64,000 nucleotides of DNA, from assembly GCA_002030045.1 (NCBI GenBank), contig LQBI01000034.1:1-64000 (forward strand). Direction: 5' to 3'. Within the stretch, counting starts at the first letter, position 1, and each line of letters starts with the position of its first letter. The stretch comes from Candidatus Aegiribacteria sp. MLS_C (GTDB taxonomy: Bacteria > Fermentibacterota > Fermentibacteria > Fermentibacterales > JCC-6). Made by a program: the position numbers and the translations under genes. Below, piece after piece: positions 18,042 to 26,499 of this stretch. Below the pieces are notes generated by a model, which did no database searches, was not told the DNA's origin, and was given only the letters and a program-made list of their open reading frames with translations.

Positions 18042-18898
18042 GACGTCGTCTCCCCTATCGTTGCCAGGATCTCCCTGAAGAGGTCCATGTACTCCGGAAG
18101 GGCTCTGACAAGAGGTTTCCCCTCGGAAAGCACCTCCGCTATTCTGCGGTCCATCGGTATCCTGGCCAGGACCGGAAGCCCCCTCTCCCGGCAGAAGTCA
18201 ATGACATCATCATTGCCGGTGCCGTCCCGGTTCACGATGACGCCCGAAGGTATGTGGAGCTGGTCGGTCACCACCCTGACCGCCGCGTCCAGGTCGTGCA
18301 GTCCGAAGGGAGTCGGTTCCGTGACCAGTATCACGTAATCAGAAGCTTTGACGGTTTCCACCATGGGGCATGACGAACCGGGAGATGAATCCAGTATCAC
18401 GGTCCTTTTTCCGCGGTCCCTCAGGTGTCCGTCCAGGAGGGCGGAGATGACGGGTACCGCCATCACCTGGCCCACGTTCAATACGCCTCCCGCGTAGTCG
18501 ACGGATCTGTTGCTGCTCTCCTCTATTGAACCTGTTTCGTGCATGATCTCGTGAATTGCTCCACGGGGACACATCAGGGTGCAGCTGCCGCATCCGTGGC
18601 AGAGGTCCCGGAAGACCAGCACTTTTTCACCTGCCACGGCGATGGCTTTCCACACGCAGACCTCGGCGCATCTGCCGCAGAGATCGCATTTTACAGGGTC
18701 GACCTCAGGCACCAGTACTCCCGTGGGTTTCCGTGTGATCCGGTCGAGGTCCAGGAAAAGGGCACAGTTCGGCTCCTCGACATCGCAGTCCAGAAGCAGC
18801 GGTCTTGCATCCGCATCATTCGATGCGGCAAGGGCGAGGCTGACCGCCACAGTAGTCTTTCCGGTTCCGCCCTTGCCGCTTGCCACGGCTATCACCAA
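18038..18898 (-). CDS. MinD/Mrp-type ATPase with 4Fe-4S ferredoxin domain (B)
   Basis: 286 residues, paralogue of the next gene. P-loop A-S-G-K-G-G-T-G-K-T-T at the N-terminus; two ferredoxin motifs, C-D-L-C-G-R-C-A-E-V-C and C-H-G-C-G-S-C-T-L-M-C-P; D-S-S-P-G-S-S-C-P as switch/Walker-B region; V-T-E-P-T-P-F-G-L-H-D. The two ATPases are expected to form a homo- or heterodimer that couples ATP hydrolysis to cluster or electron transfer. Lies 9 bp after the NifX-family gene carrying a zinc ribbon. Cytoplasmic. Confidence 0.85.
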   Translation of the reverse strand: MVIAVASGKGGTGKTTVAVSLALAASNDADARPLLLDCDVEEPNCALFLDLDRITRKPTGVLVPEVDPVKCDLCGRCAEVCVWKAIAVAGEKVLVFRDLCHGCGSCTLMCPRGAIHEIMHETGSIEESSNRSVDYAGGVLNVGQVMAVPVISALLDGHLRDRGKRTVILDSSPGSSCPMVETVKASDYVILVTEPTPFGLHDLDAAVRVVTDQLHIPSGVIVNRDGTGNDDVIDFCRERGLPVLARIPMDRRIAEVLSEGKPLVRALPEYMDLFREILATIGETTS

Positions 18899-18907
18899 GG
18901 GAGTGTG

Positions 18908-19675
18908 CTACTCTCTTGTCATGATAGCGCCGCATTCAGGGCACTTGAGTGCATTGCAGGGCTGACCGGCACGGTGCTCCATTATGTATCCGCATGCCGG
19001 ACAGACGCACCGGCCACCGGGTCCGGCGGCGTACGGGCCGCCGCCACTGCCCCTTCCTCCGGAACCGCTCCTGCCGGATGCATTCCTGCCGGATGAATTC
19101 CGGCCGGATGAATTCCGGCCGGATGCATTCCGGCCGGACCCGGCCCCTCGTCCTCCTCCTCTTCCGTTCATGGTCTCTGTTCCTCCTTCCGTTTTTTCCG
19201 CTCCGCCCCCCGGAAGCCTGACGATGATGTCATCCACCTGTTCCAGAAGCGCTGCCGCCTCTTCCCGGAGCCGCTCCGCGGGGTCGTCGGTCTCGTAGCC
19301 GTCATCCCCGTATGAATGCTCTACGCTTTCACTGCACGGGGCCGCATGGGACAGCCTGCCGGCAATGAAGTCGGCAACGGCTTTGTCAACAGTGGTCATC
19401 GCTCCGGTGGCACATCCGATGCCGTATTCCTGGAACATGGCTATGGCCCTTCTTCCCATTCCACCCGACAGCATCACCTCGGCTTTCAGCTTCCGGATGA
19501 ATGAGGGAACCTGGCCCGGTGCATGGGAACTGAAGAAAGGGTTCTCCACAGTCTCTACGGAGCCTATGCTGCCGTTCTCGATGTCGACCAGTGTGAAGAA
19601 GGGACATCTGCCAAAATGGTGGCTCACCGAGCTTTCCAGTCCCCGGTCGTTGTCGGACGATACGGCTATCCTCAT
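18908..19675 (-). CDS. NifX/NafY-family protein with Gly/Ser repeat linker and zinc ribbon
   Basis: 255 residues. Residues ~1-110 are a dinitrogenase iron-molybdenum-cofactor (NifX/NafY-type) domain: [26 protein letters not shown] Glu-rich helix follows (~125-150), then a long Gly/Arg/Ser/Asn linker with 15-bp DNA repeats (S-G-R-N-S/A units). The end is a rubredoxin/zinc-ribbon motif, C-V-C-P-A-C-G-Y ... C-P-E-C-G. Known NifX-family proteins bind and hand over metal clusters; the fused ribbon could hold the metal or dock a partner. Stop/start overlap of 4 bp with the upstream NifX paralogue. Confidence 0.8.
   Translation of the reverse strand: MRIAVSSDNDRGLESSVSHHFGRCPFFTLVDIENGSIGSVETVENPFFSSHAPGQVPSFIRKLKAEVMLSGGMGRRAIAMFQEYGIGCATGAMTTVDKAVADFIAGRLSHAAPCSESVEHSYGDDGYETDDPAERLREEAAALLEQVDDIIVRLPGGGAEKTEGGTETMNGRGGGRGAGSGRNASGRNSSGRNSSGRNASGRSGSGGRGSGGGPYAAGPGGRCVCPACGYIMEHRAGQPCNALKCPECGAIMTRE
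19074..19133 (-). repeat. 15-bp coding repeat in the NifX-family linker
   Basis: Four contiguous 15-bp units of the form CCGGATGMATTCCKG lie at 19074-19133, with a partial unit after. On the coding strand they give repeated S-G-R-N-(A/S). Units keep the frame, so copy-number changes alter only linker length. Confidence 0.85.
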
Positions 19676-20250
19676 TGACCTTGCTCCGTGAGCCTGTCGA
19701 TCTGGGCTACTATGTCGGCGATCTGACCCCTCAGGTCCCTGAGCCTGGCCGAAAGCTCCTCCAGCTGTCCGCCGCTTTTGACCCTGTCCCCGTTCCCGGT
19801 GGTCTGGTCATTGCTCCTGTCCCGGTCCATGTTCCTCGAGCCACGGCCGCCTCCACCGCGGCCGCCTCCACCGCGTCCGCCGCCTCCAGCCACTCCCGAG
19901 TGGGAAGCGGCGTTGGCCGACCCGAGAGCTTCCAGCTCGCCCCTGGAGAAAGCTTCCACTGATTCTCTCACCGTTCCGGTCCCCGCCTCATAGCAGGGGA
20001 TGGAACCCGCCGTAAGCACCTGGAAGGCGTTGGGTCCGTAATTGGAGGATATCAGGGCGTCCGGCTTCCGCTTGAGTACGAACTGCGCAGCTTCTATGCC
20101 GGCTCCGCTGCCCTGCTCCAGGGCGGGGTTCTTCAGAGGGCTGCAGGACAGGTCTTCCGTATCGACTTCAAGGAAGTAGGGGGCTCTTCCGAAGACCCCG
20201 CTTACCGGGGATTCGATGTCAGGCCCGGCGGAGGTGACAATGACCTTCAT
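19672..20250 (-). CDS. NifX/NafY-family protein with C-terminal coiled coil
   Basis: 192 residues. The first ~105 residues form a second NifX/NafY domain ([17 protein letters not shown]). A glycine-rich linker (G-G-G-G-R-G repeats) follows, and a ~35-residue helix, [18 protein letters not shown], predicted to be a coiled coil for dimerisation or docking. It lacks the zinc ribbon of its paralogue, so the two probably have distinct roles. Spaced 3 bp from the DUF5320 gene. Confidence 0.8.
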   Translation of the reverse strand: MKVIVTSAGPDIESPVSGVFGRAPYFLEVDTEDLSCSPLKNPALEQGSGAGIEAAQFVLKRKPDALISSNYGPNAFQVLTAGSIPCYEAGTGTVRESVEAFSRGELEALGSANAASHSGVAGGGGRGGGGRGGGGRGSRNMDRDRSNDQTTGNGDRVKSGGQLEELSARLRDLRGQIADIVAQIDRLTEQGQ

Positions 20251-20253
20251 ATG

Positions 20254-20598
20254 CTACTCTGTTCCCTTCCTGTTCTGAATAAGCTCCTCCACTCTTCGAG
20301 CTATGCGTTCCACTGCCTCGGATACCATCAGGACCTGTCGCTTGAGGTCCTCCGTTTCCTCCGGTGCGGTCCAGGGCTCGCCGAAGTCCCGGTACCTCCG
20401 CCAGTACGGCAGACCTGTCTCGTAGAACCTGTTCCTGTATCCGCGCCTGCCGCCCCACCGTCTTCCCGCGTATCCGAAGAAGCCTCCCCGTCCGGGCGTC
20501 ATGGCGTATCCGCCCTCCGGGTATCCCGCGCACCTCCCCATGGCCCTTCCGGTCATAGGTCCCTCTCCCAGGGGTCCCGATCCATCTCCTCCTGGCAT
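20254..20598 (-). CDS. DUF5320 protein
   Basis: 114 residues. N-terminal P-G-G-D-G-S-G-P-L-G-E-G-P-M-T-G-R is the signature of DUF5320. A Gly/Arg/Tyr-rich middle part (~30-75) precedes a C-terminal helix (~80-110) with coiled-coil character. DUF5320 genes repeatedly sit beside NifX-like and Mrp-ferredoxin genes in anaerobes; the function is unknown. Its glycine-rich body resembles the linkers in the two NifX proteins here. 16 bp downstream of the padR gene. Confidence 0.8.
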   Translation of the reverse strand: MPGGDGSGPLGEGPMTGRAMGRCAGYPEGGYAMTPGRGGFFGYAGRRWGGRRGYRNRFYETGLPYWRRYRDFGEPWTAPEETEDLKRQVLMVSEAVERIARRVEELIQNRKGTE

Positions 20599-20614
20599 GA
20601 TCCTTCTCCTTTCG

Positions 20615-21016
20615 TCAGTTTCTGCCGTTCTCGTCTGCGCGATGCAGTTCCATATGGCTGCTGTACTCGCTGAAGAAGCAGTGCAGGATCCTGTCCGTCT
20701 CCCTGAGGTCCTTCACCCACATCTTCAGGTATACGTCCCCCCTGCCGGTAAGGGAATAGACCCTCCTTGCGGGCCCGGAATCCCCCTCGGTCCATCTGGA
20801 GGTCACGAACTCCCCGTCCTCCAGGCTGCGGAGTATCCTGTAGATCGTGCTGGAATCAGCCGGAGAGTCCGAGAAACCGAACCTTTCCAGGTTCTCCAGG
20901 AGCTGGTAACCGTAGGATTCTCCCCTGTGGAGAAGGAGCAGCAGACATGGTTCAAGGAACCTGTTGATCCTTCTCCTGGATCCACCGGAACCCCTCCAGC
21001 CCCTTCTTCCTGGCAT
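20615..21016 (-). CDS. PadR-family transcriptional regulator
   Basis: 133 residues from ATG 21016, with AAGGAG 5 nt upstream; the open frame reaches 21091 but without a ribosome site. PadR winged helix: F-L-E-P-C-L-L-L-L-L, G-E-S-Y-G-Y-Q-L-L-E-N-L, S-S-T-I-Y-R-I-L-R-S-L-E-D-G-E-F-V and R-R-V-Y-S-L-T-G-R-G. A short C-terminal dimer helix follows. First gene of the NifX/Mrp operon, so it probably regulates it and itself. Ligand unknown; metal, cluster or redox state would fit the operon. Confidence 0.85.
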   Translation of the reverse strand: MPGRRGWRGSGGSRRRINRFLEPCLLLLLHRGESYGYQLLENLERFGFSDSPADSSTIYRILRSLEDGEFVTSRWTEGDSGPARRVYSLTGRGDVYLKMWVKDLRETDRILHCFFSEYSSHMELHRADENGRN

Positions 21017-21033
21017 TGTGCTCCTTCCATCTA

Positions 21034-21050
21034 TATGCGAACTGCACATA
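21034..21050 (-). promoter_or_regulatory. Possible PadR operator
   Basis: Imperfect dyad TATGCG-N5-CACATA (5 of 6 arm bases match), 18-34 nt upstream of the padR start. Position is right for autoregulation; the sequence is too short to be certain. Confidence 0.25.
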
Positions 21051-21105
21051 GAAGATAAGAAAAATTCCTGCATCGTCAAGTAAGGATTCATTTGGAAAGG
21101 TTGGA

Positions 21106-22197
21106 TCAGACCGGTTCCCTGATGACCTTCTCCGTGTAGGAGTTGTTCATCAGCCTGACCATCGTGGAATAGCCCATCCTGAAGAAGACGGTGTCCCCTG
21201 TCCTGAGGTCCCCGGGGTTGTCGCCCACGTTGAGTACCGTAACATCGCTGCTTGCACCGGCTATTCTGTATGAAGGGTCCACCGGAACAAGTCCCGAGAT
21301 GTCGGTGTCCAATCCTCCGACTGTCACCACTGCCCGGTAGCCCCTCTGTCCGGGAACCCTGTCCTTCTCATCCGTCTCGTCGGCAACCGGGAAGGGGGTT
21401 ATCTCATCCGCAGTCTCGCCTGATGGCGTAAGGCTCTTCTCCTTCATCTCTATGATCTCGGCCTCCAGTATGAAGCCGTTGTTCCTGAGGCCCCGGATCG
21501 TCCCCCCGTTGATCAGGTCCGTTCCCAGAAGTATCGCCTCGCCCACCCTGAAGTGGTTCACAGCACCGGGAACCCTTCCCTCGAGGAGAAAGGGAAGCAG
21601 CACGCTGGACCCCGCGGATATGAGGGGCAGTTCCTTCTGGAACTTCAGCTCCAGGAGTTCCCGGTAAAGGACCAGCTGCATAAGCTGGTCCACTGAAGGC
21701 ACCGTACCCGAGAAGCATCCAAGGTTGGCCCCTAAGCCCAGGATATCGATGTTCTTCAGCTGGAAGACCTCGTTGTAGAGCCTTACAAGTGCTCCGGGCA
21801 GGATCCCTTCCCTCAGGTCGCCCAGCTCTATCATCAGGATCACTCTGTGGACAGCGTTCCTTTTCCTGGCCACCTCGTCCAGTTTCTTAACGGTATGCAG
21901 CTCCGTGTTCAGCGAGACATCGGTAAGCTCTACTACTTCCTCCAGCTGCGACTGGGCCGGGGGCTGAAGGTACCATTTCTCGAAACCGGGATCGCTTTCC
22001 GCAAGGTCCCGCAGGTTGCGAAGCCTGGAGTCCGCGATGGAGGTTACCCCCATTCCGGCCAGGGCGGCGATGGTCCCTGAATGACCGCACAGGGCCTTGG
22101 TAACCACGGTGAGGGTAGCGCCGTGGTCGCCAACCCATCTGTTCACCATTTGGTAGTTGTGTTTTATGGCCAGAGGGTCTATCAGTATCCTGTTCAT
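21106..22197 (-). CDS. PLP-dependent alanine/ornithine racemase-family protein
   Basis: 363 residues from ATG 22197, which overlaps the GNAT stop (ATGA). Fold-type III PLP enzyme: I-D-P-L-A-I-K-H-N-Y near the start, V-V-T-K-A-L-C-G with the PLP lysine, I-M-I-E-L-G-D-L-R-E-G, and F-R-V-G-E-A-I-L-L-G-T-D. This is the signature of the ornithine/other-amino-acid racemase branch (Orr/YhfX type) rather than Alr. A 40-residue acidic stretch near 255-290 is unusual. The substrate is not fixed by the sequence; D-amino-acid supply for the wall or catabolism is possible. Confidence 0.8.
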   Translation of the reverse strand: MNRILIDPLAIKHNYQMVNRWVGDHGATLTVVTKALCGHSGTIAALAGMGVTSIADSRLRNLRDLAESDPGFEKWYLQPPAQSQLEEVVELTDVSLNTELHTVKKLDEVARKRNAVHRVILMIELGDLREGILPGALVRLYNEVFQLKNIDILGLGANLGCFSGTVPSVDQLMQLVLYRELLELKFQKELPLISAGSSVLLPFLLEGRVPGAVNHFRVGEAILLGTDLINGGTIRGLRNNGFILEAEIIEMKEKSLTPSGETADEITPFPVADETDEKDRVPGQRGYRAVVTVGGLDTDISGLVPVDPSYRIAGASSDVTVLNVGDNPGDLRTGDTVFFRMGYSTMVRLMNNSYTEKVIREPV

Positions 22198-22637
22198 CTG
22201 CTGTATCGCATCTCCGCGTACCGTGACTCGAATCCCAGTCGCTCGTATAGCCTCTTTGCGGGATTGTCGTACTCCACGTGGAGCTTCACGTCCCCCCCGC
22301 ACCTTTTCAGGGACTCCTCGATCAGTCTGCCGCCTACGCCCCGGCCTCTCCTGTCCGGCCTGACGGCGACATAGAGCAGAAGGTTCGGAGGAACGTAACC
22401 TTCCATTCCTGTCCTCAGCATGACGAGTGCACCCACCGTTTCGCCCTCCTCCCTTGCCAGCAGGACGAAGCCTCCTTCACCCGCTGCATTCGAGAAGGCG
22501 TATTCCAGACCGTCACGTATCTGGTCCACAGGGTCCTCGAATGGTATCAGTGAGGAATGCAGGAATTCAGAGAGCTCGTTAAGCGATGTGAACTGCCTGA
22601 GGTCCTCCAGTCTGTCGACATGCATATAGTTGATCAT
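22194..22637 (-). CDS. GNAT-family N-acetyltransferase
   Basis: 147 residues from ATG 22637, which has GAAAGG 6 nt upstream. GNAT features: V-G-A-L-V-M-L, Y-V-A-V-R-P-D-R-R-G-R-G-V-G-G-R-L-I (acetyl-CoA pyrophosphate loop) and N-P-A-K-R-L-Y-E-R-L-G-F. Translationally coupled to the racemase, so the acetyl acceptor may be an amino acid or amine in the same pathway (inference). Confidence 0.85.
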   Translation of the reverse strand: MINYMHVDRLEDLRQFTSLNELSEFLHSSLIPFEDPVDQIRDGLEYAFSNAAGEGGFVLLAREEGETVGALVMLRTGMEGYVPPNLLLYVAVRPDRRGRGVGGRLIEESLKRCGGDVKLHVEYDNPAKRLYERLGFESRYAEMRYSR

Positions 22638-22753
22638 CGGCTGCCTTTCTTCCTGGATCGCCTTTGCGGGGATCGTTTGCATCATCGGTCTATGAAGGAT
22701 GGACCGTGTTTGCGGTGCACCCGTTCTTCTTCATAATTGCAGCACCGTGGACG

Positions 22754-23686
22754 ATGTCAACCCCCCAGCGCCGGATAACCGGTGAAAGGCGGCCCGATCT
22801 GAGAAAGGATGCCGTCGGCTCCGATCTGCTCCTTCTCCTGACAGCCGCGATATGGGGGTTCGCCTTCGTGGCTCAGAGGGCCGGAATGGATCACATCGGC
22901 CCATTCCTCTTCAACGGCATAAGGTTCGCCCTGGGATGCTGCGTCCTCCTTCCCGTCATCCTGGCCGGCAGACGACGCGGAACCTCACATGATGGCGTAC
23001 GCCTCCTCCGCGACGGTGCCCTTGCTGGAACCGTGCTCTTCGCCGGCGCCTCCCTCCAGCAGTTGGGCCTCGTGTACACCACAGCCGGCAACGCCGGTTT
23101 CGTCACCGGGCTCTACGTGGTCCTGGTACCGGTGCTGGGCACCATTCTCGGCCAGAGAACGGGACTGCGTACATGGATCGGATCCGCCCTGGCGGCCGGC
23201 GGAATGCTTGTTCTCTCCGCGGCGGGGACGCGGAGGATGGCCGCGGGGGATCTCATAGTCCTGTGCGGGTCAGTATTCTGGGCGCTCCACATACTCCTCA
23301 TCTCCAGGCTTATGAGGCGGTACGGCGCTATCCAGCTGGCTGCCGTGCAGTTCGGTGCCTGCTCGATCCTGAGCCTTGCTGCGGCGGCGGTGCTGGAAAA
23401 ACCTTCTCCGGAAGGTGTGGTGGGCGCACTGGTACCGCTCCTCTACGGAGGGCTGGTCTCGGTAGGGATCGCCTACACACTGCAGGTTGTTGCGCAGAAG
23501 AGGGCGGACCCCTCTCATGCAGCCATCATCATGAGCCTTGAGACCGTGTTCGCCCTGGTCGGGGGATGGATTGTCCTCGGCGAGAGGATCACGCTGCAGG
23601 GAGCCGCCGGAGGCGTCCTTATGATGTCTGCCATGCTCGTCTCGGCCTCCGCCGGCAGGCGCCGGCTGGTCCCGGAAGGGTTGTGA
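22754..23686 (+). CDS. EamA/DMT-family transporter
   Basis: 310 residues from ATG 22754; the ribosome site is weak and the frame is open back to 22664. Ten hydrophobic segments in two EamA halves: first half A-A-I-W-G-F-A-F-V-A-Q-R-A-G, and L-G-L-V-Y-T-T-A-G-N-A-G-F-V-T-G-L-Y; second half ending E-T-V-F-A-L-V-G-G-W. Inner-membrane exporter or permease for small metabolites; substrate unknown. Divergent from the GNAT-racemase pair. Confidence 0.85.
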   Translation: MSTPQRRITGERRPDLRKDAVGSDLLLLLTAAIWGFAFVAQRAGMDHIGPFLFNGIRFALGCCVLLPVILAGRRRGTSHDGVRLLRDGALAGTVLFAGASLQQLGLVYTTAGNAGFVTGLYVVLVPVLGTILGQRTGLRTWIGSALAAGGMLVLSAAGTRRMAAGDLIVLCGSVFWALHILLISRLMRRYGAIQLAAVQFGACSILSLAAAAVLEKPSPEGVVGALVPLLYGGLVSVGIAYTLQVVAQKRADPSHAAIIMSLETVFALVGGWIVLGERITLQGAAGGVLMMSAMLVSASAGRRRLVPEGL

Positions 23687-23741
23687 CCTGTCCCGCGGCG
23701 ATACTATACTAACGTCCAGCCAATTACTCCCGGGAGAACCG

Positions 23742-26477
23742 ATGCCAGAGGAAGCCGCAGTACCCCTCGATCGAAGCCAGGAAGCCCGCCAGGACTCCGT
23801 TCCGGAGCTGACGGACCAGCTCAGAATCACCCGTTCCAAACTCCGTACCGTGATGAAGCTCATGGAGGATATAGTCATAGTGCTTGACCGCACCGGCCTG
23901 GTGGTGGACATCAGCAGTCGCGCGGAGGAAGTCCTGGGGATCAGCCTGGATGATGTCATCGGCCGTACACGATGGGAGGATTTCGTTCCCGAAGACGAGA
24001 AGGAAAGGCTGGCCGGCTACTTCAACGACAGGACGAGCGGGATCGGCAACCCTCCCTCCACCTATACGTTCAGGGTCCTGGTCCCCGGAGGGCAGAGGTT
24101 CGTGAGGGCCAGCGTGGACTTCATATCAGGCACGGAGGACAGGGTGGTAGTACTGAAGGACCTGTCCGAGGTGGTGAAGGAGCAGAAGCGCACTGCGGAA
24201 AGCGAGGAGCGCTACAGGACGGTCATAGAGAACACTATGGACGGCATACTGATCTGCACCATCGACAGGATCCTCTTCGCCAACTCCAGCTTCTGCGATA
24301 TGACAGGCATTCCCAGGGAGGAGGTATACACTCTGACCCCGATGAGGTTCTTCCAGGAATCGGACAGGGTCAGGCTGGAGACCATTTTCACGGAGTCCAG
24401 CGGCGAGGGGAAAACTATCCACGTGCTGGAAGCCGGTCTCAGGAAGAGGGACGGATTCATTCCGGCCGAAATATCGGCTACGCCCATGGTCTACCGCGGT
24501 ATCGAAGCCGTCCTGATCTCCATTCGGGACCTCTCGATGAGAAGGGAGGCGGAGAAGAGACTCAAGGAGCAGCACAAGCTCCTCAAGGCTATCGTGGACA
24601 ACTCACCGGTAGGGGTGTCCGTCCACGACAGGTACGGGACCCTTCTCATGGCAAATGCCTCCTGGATGGCGATATGGGGAAAGTCAGGGGAGGACATCAA
24701 CGTGAAGATGAAGCCAAGGACGGAACTCCTCATGGATCGGGGAGATTCCTATCTGGGCCACTTCATCTCCGACGTGGAACTGGTATACAGACAGGGGGGG
24801 GAACTCTACATACCGATCCTCAGGATACCCAACCCGCCCAGGGGTGCGGCGGAGTTCATCTCCCACCATTTTTACGCGCTGATGGACGATGAGGGAGCGG
24901 TGGACAAGGTCGTGATCCTCACCCTCGACCTGACGGAATCGCTCCGCACGAAGGACGAGCTCAAGGAGACGAGGGACCAGTACCGGGAGCTGTTCAACAA
25001 CATACCCGTGGCAGTCTACCGGACCACCCTCGAATCCGGCGGAAGTATACTGTCGGCGAACCCCGAGATGGTCAGGATGTTCCACGGGTCCAACCTGGAC
25101 GAACTGATGAACGTCGCGGTTAAGGACCTTTACGTCGACCCCGCCAGGAGGAGAGATCTGATGGCCCGTCTGGCCGACGACGAGGAGGTCCAGGGCTTCG
25201 AGGCGGAACTGCGCAGGATAGACGGTTCCACCTTCCTGGGGGCCATCTCCGCAAGGAAGGTCCTCCACAGGGGCGGGGACCCGAACTACATCGAGGGAAT
25301 AATAAGGGACATCACCGACCAGAGGAGGATGGAGGAGGAGCTCCAGAACGTGGAGCAGCTGGAATCCATCGGCACCCTGGCAGGAGGCATCGCCCATGAT
25401 TTCAACAACCTCCTCATGGCGATCCAGGGAAGCATCTCCCTGGCCAGGGAGGAGAAGGAGCCTGAGAAGCTCGCCGCCTATCTGGAGGAGACCGACGGTT
25501 CTATCCAGGAGGCCACTGTCCTCACGCGGCAGCTGCTGACCTTCGCAAGGGGAGGAGTACCGGTCAGGGAGATCGTGGACGTGGACTCCTGCGTCAGGGA
25601 AGCGGTGCTCTTCAGCATGAGCGGTTCGCGGTCGGAGGTCGGTTTCCATATGGACGAAGGACTGCGGAGCATCAGCGCGGACCGGGAGCAGATATCGCAG
25701 GTCATCAGGAACATCGCCCTGAACGCGGTGCAGTCGATGTCCGGAGCCGGACGGCTCACGGTATCGGCATGCAATGTCTCCCTCGGGGCCGGCAACGAGT
25801 TCAGCCTGAAACCGGGCGACTACATCCGGATCTCCATAGGTGACGATGGCCCGGGAATAGCCCACAGGGACCTGAAGAGGATATTCAATCCCTATTTCAC
25901 GACCAAGACGGATGGCACCGGACTGGGGCTGGCCACCAGCTACTCCATAGTGAAGAGGCATTCGGGAGCGATAAGGGTATCATCCGAGGAGGGCCACGGA
26001 GCCGAATTCGTGGTCTACCTCCCTGCAGCCGACGAAAAGGAACCTTCCAAAAGGAAAAGGAAACCGGCTGCACGGACGGTACACTGTGAACACTGCAGGA
26101 TCCTCATAATGGATGACGACCACAAGGTACGTGAGGTCCTGGGATCCATGCTGGAAGCCCTGGGGCACGCCGTCACCGGCTGCGCCGACGGCGACAGCGC
26201 GGTGGAGCTGTACCGGGACGGCCTCACCTCTGAAAAACCCTACGATGCGGTCATAATGGACCTCACCGTGCCTGGAGGCACCGGGGGCGAGGCGGCGGTG
26301 AACAGGCTCCGGGAGATCGACCCCGGGGTCAGGGCCATCGTCTCCAGCGGTTACGCCAACAATCCCGTACTCTCCTGCTACCTGGACTACGGTTTTTCCG
26401 GAAGCCTCGTCAAACCCTTCAGTCTTTCGGTGCTGAGGAAGGAACTCGAATCGGTCCTCGGCGGCCGGTTCTCCTGA
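23742..26477 (+). CDS. Hybrid sensor histidine kinase, four PAS domains and receiver
   Basis: 911 residues, no transmembrane segment, so a cytoplasmic sensor. Four PAS domains (~30-150, 155-270, 275-410, 415-535), then a HisKA-type helix with L-A-G-G-I-A-H-D-F-N-N-L-L (phospho-His about 552), the ATP-binding region N-I-A-L-N-A-V-Q, D-D-G-P-G-I and T-G-L-G-L-A-T-S-Y, and a C-terminal receiver with D-D-D and phospho-acceptor Asp near 839 (V-I-M-D-L-T-V-P-G) and the conserved Lys in L-V-K-P-F. No output domain, so signal passes to another protein. Followed by a phosphohexomutase after 22 bp. Confidence 0.92.
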   Translation: MPEEAAVPLDRSQEARQDSVPELTDQLRITRSKLRTVMKLMEDIVIVLDRTGLVVDISSRAEEVLGISLDDVIGRTRWEDFVPEDEKERLAGYFNDRTSGIGNPPSTYTFRVLVPGGQRFVRASVDFISGTEDRVVVLKDLSEVVKEQKRTAESEERYRTVIENTMDGILICTIDRILFANSSFCDMTGIPREEVYTLTPMRFFQESDRVRLETIFTESSGEGKTIHVLEAGLRKRDGFIPAEISATPMVYRGIEAVLISIRDLSMRREAEKRLKEQHKLLKAIVDNSPVGVSVHDRYGTLLMANASWMAIWGKSGEDINVKMKPRTELLMDRGDSYLGHFISDVELVYRQGGELYIPILRIPNPPRGAAEFISHHFYALMDDEGAVDKVVILTLDLTESLRTKDELKETRDQYRELFNNIPVAVYRTTLESGGSILSANPEMVRMFHGSNLDELMNVAVKDLYVDPARRRDLMARLADDEEVQGFEAELRRIDGSTFLGAISARKVLHRGGDPNYIEGIIRDITDQRRMEEELQNVEQLESIGTLAGGIAHDFNNLLMAIQGSISLAREEKEPEKLAAYLEETDGSIQEATVLTRQLLTFARGGVPVREIVDVDSCVREAVLFSMSGSRSEVGFHMDEGLRSISADREQISQVIRNIALNAVQSMSGAGRLTVSACNVSLGAGNEFSLKPGDYIRISIGDDGPGIAHRDLKRIFNPYFTTKTDGTGLGLATSYSIVKRHSGAIRVSSEEGHGAEFVVYLPAADEKEPSKRKRKPAARTVHCEHCRILIMDDDHKVREVLGSMLEALGHAVTGCADGDSAVELYRDGLTSEKPYDAVIMDLTVPGGTGGEAAVNRLREIDPGVRAIVSSGYANNPVLSCYLDYGFSGSLVKPFSLSVLRKELESVLGGRFS

Positions 26478-26499
26478 GAGACGTGGAAAGGGGTTCCTG

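Noticed and set aside
17154-20250. Nitrogenase cofactor (nif) cluster
   Set aside because: NifX-like and NifH-like folds are present, but no nifHDK, nifB, nifE or nifN is in the window; the ATPases carry ferredoxin insertions unlike NifH.
24684-25961. 425-codon minus-strand open frame inside the histidine kinase
   Set aside because: Antisense to kinase domains with intact motifs; no start signal or recognisable protein.
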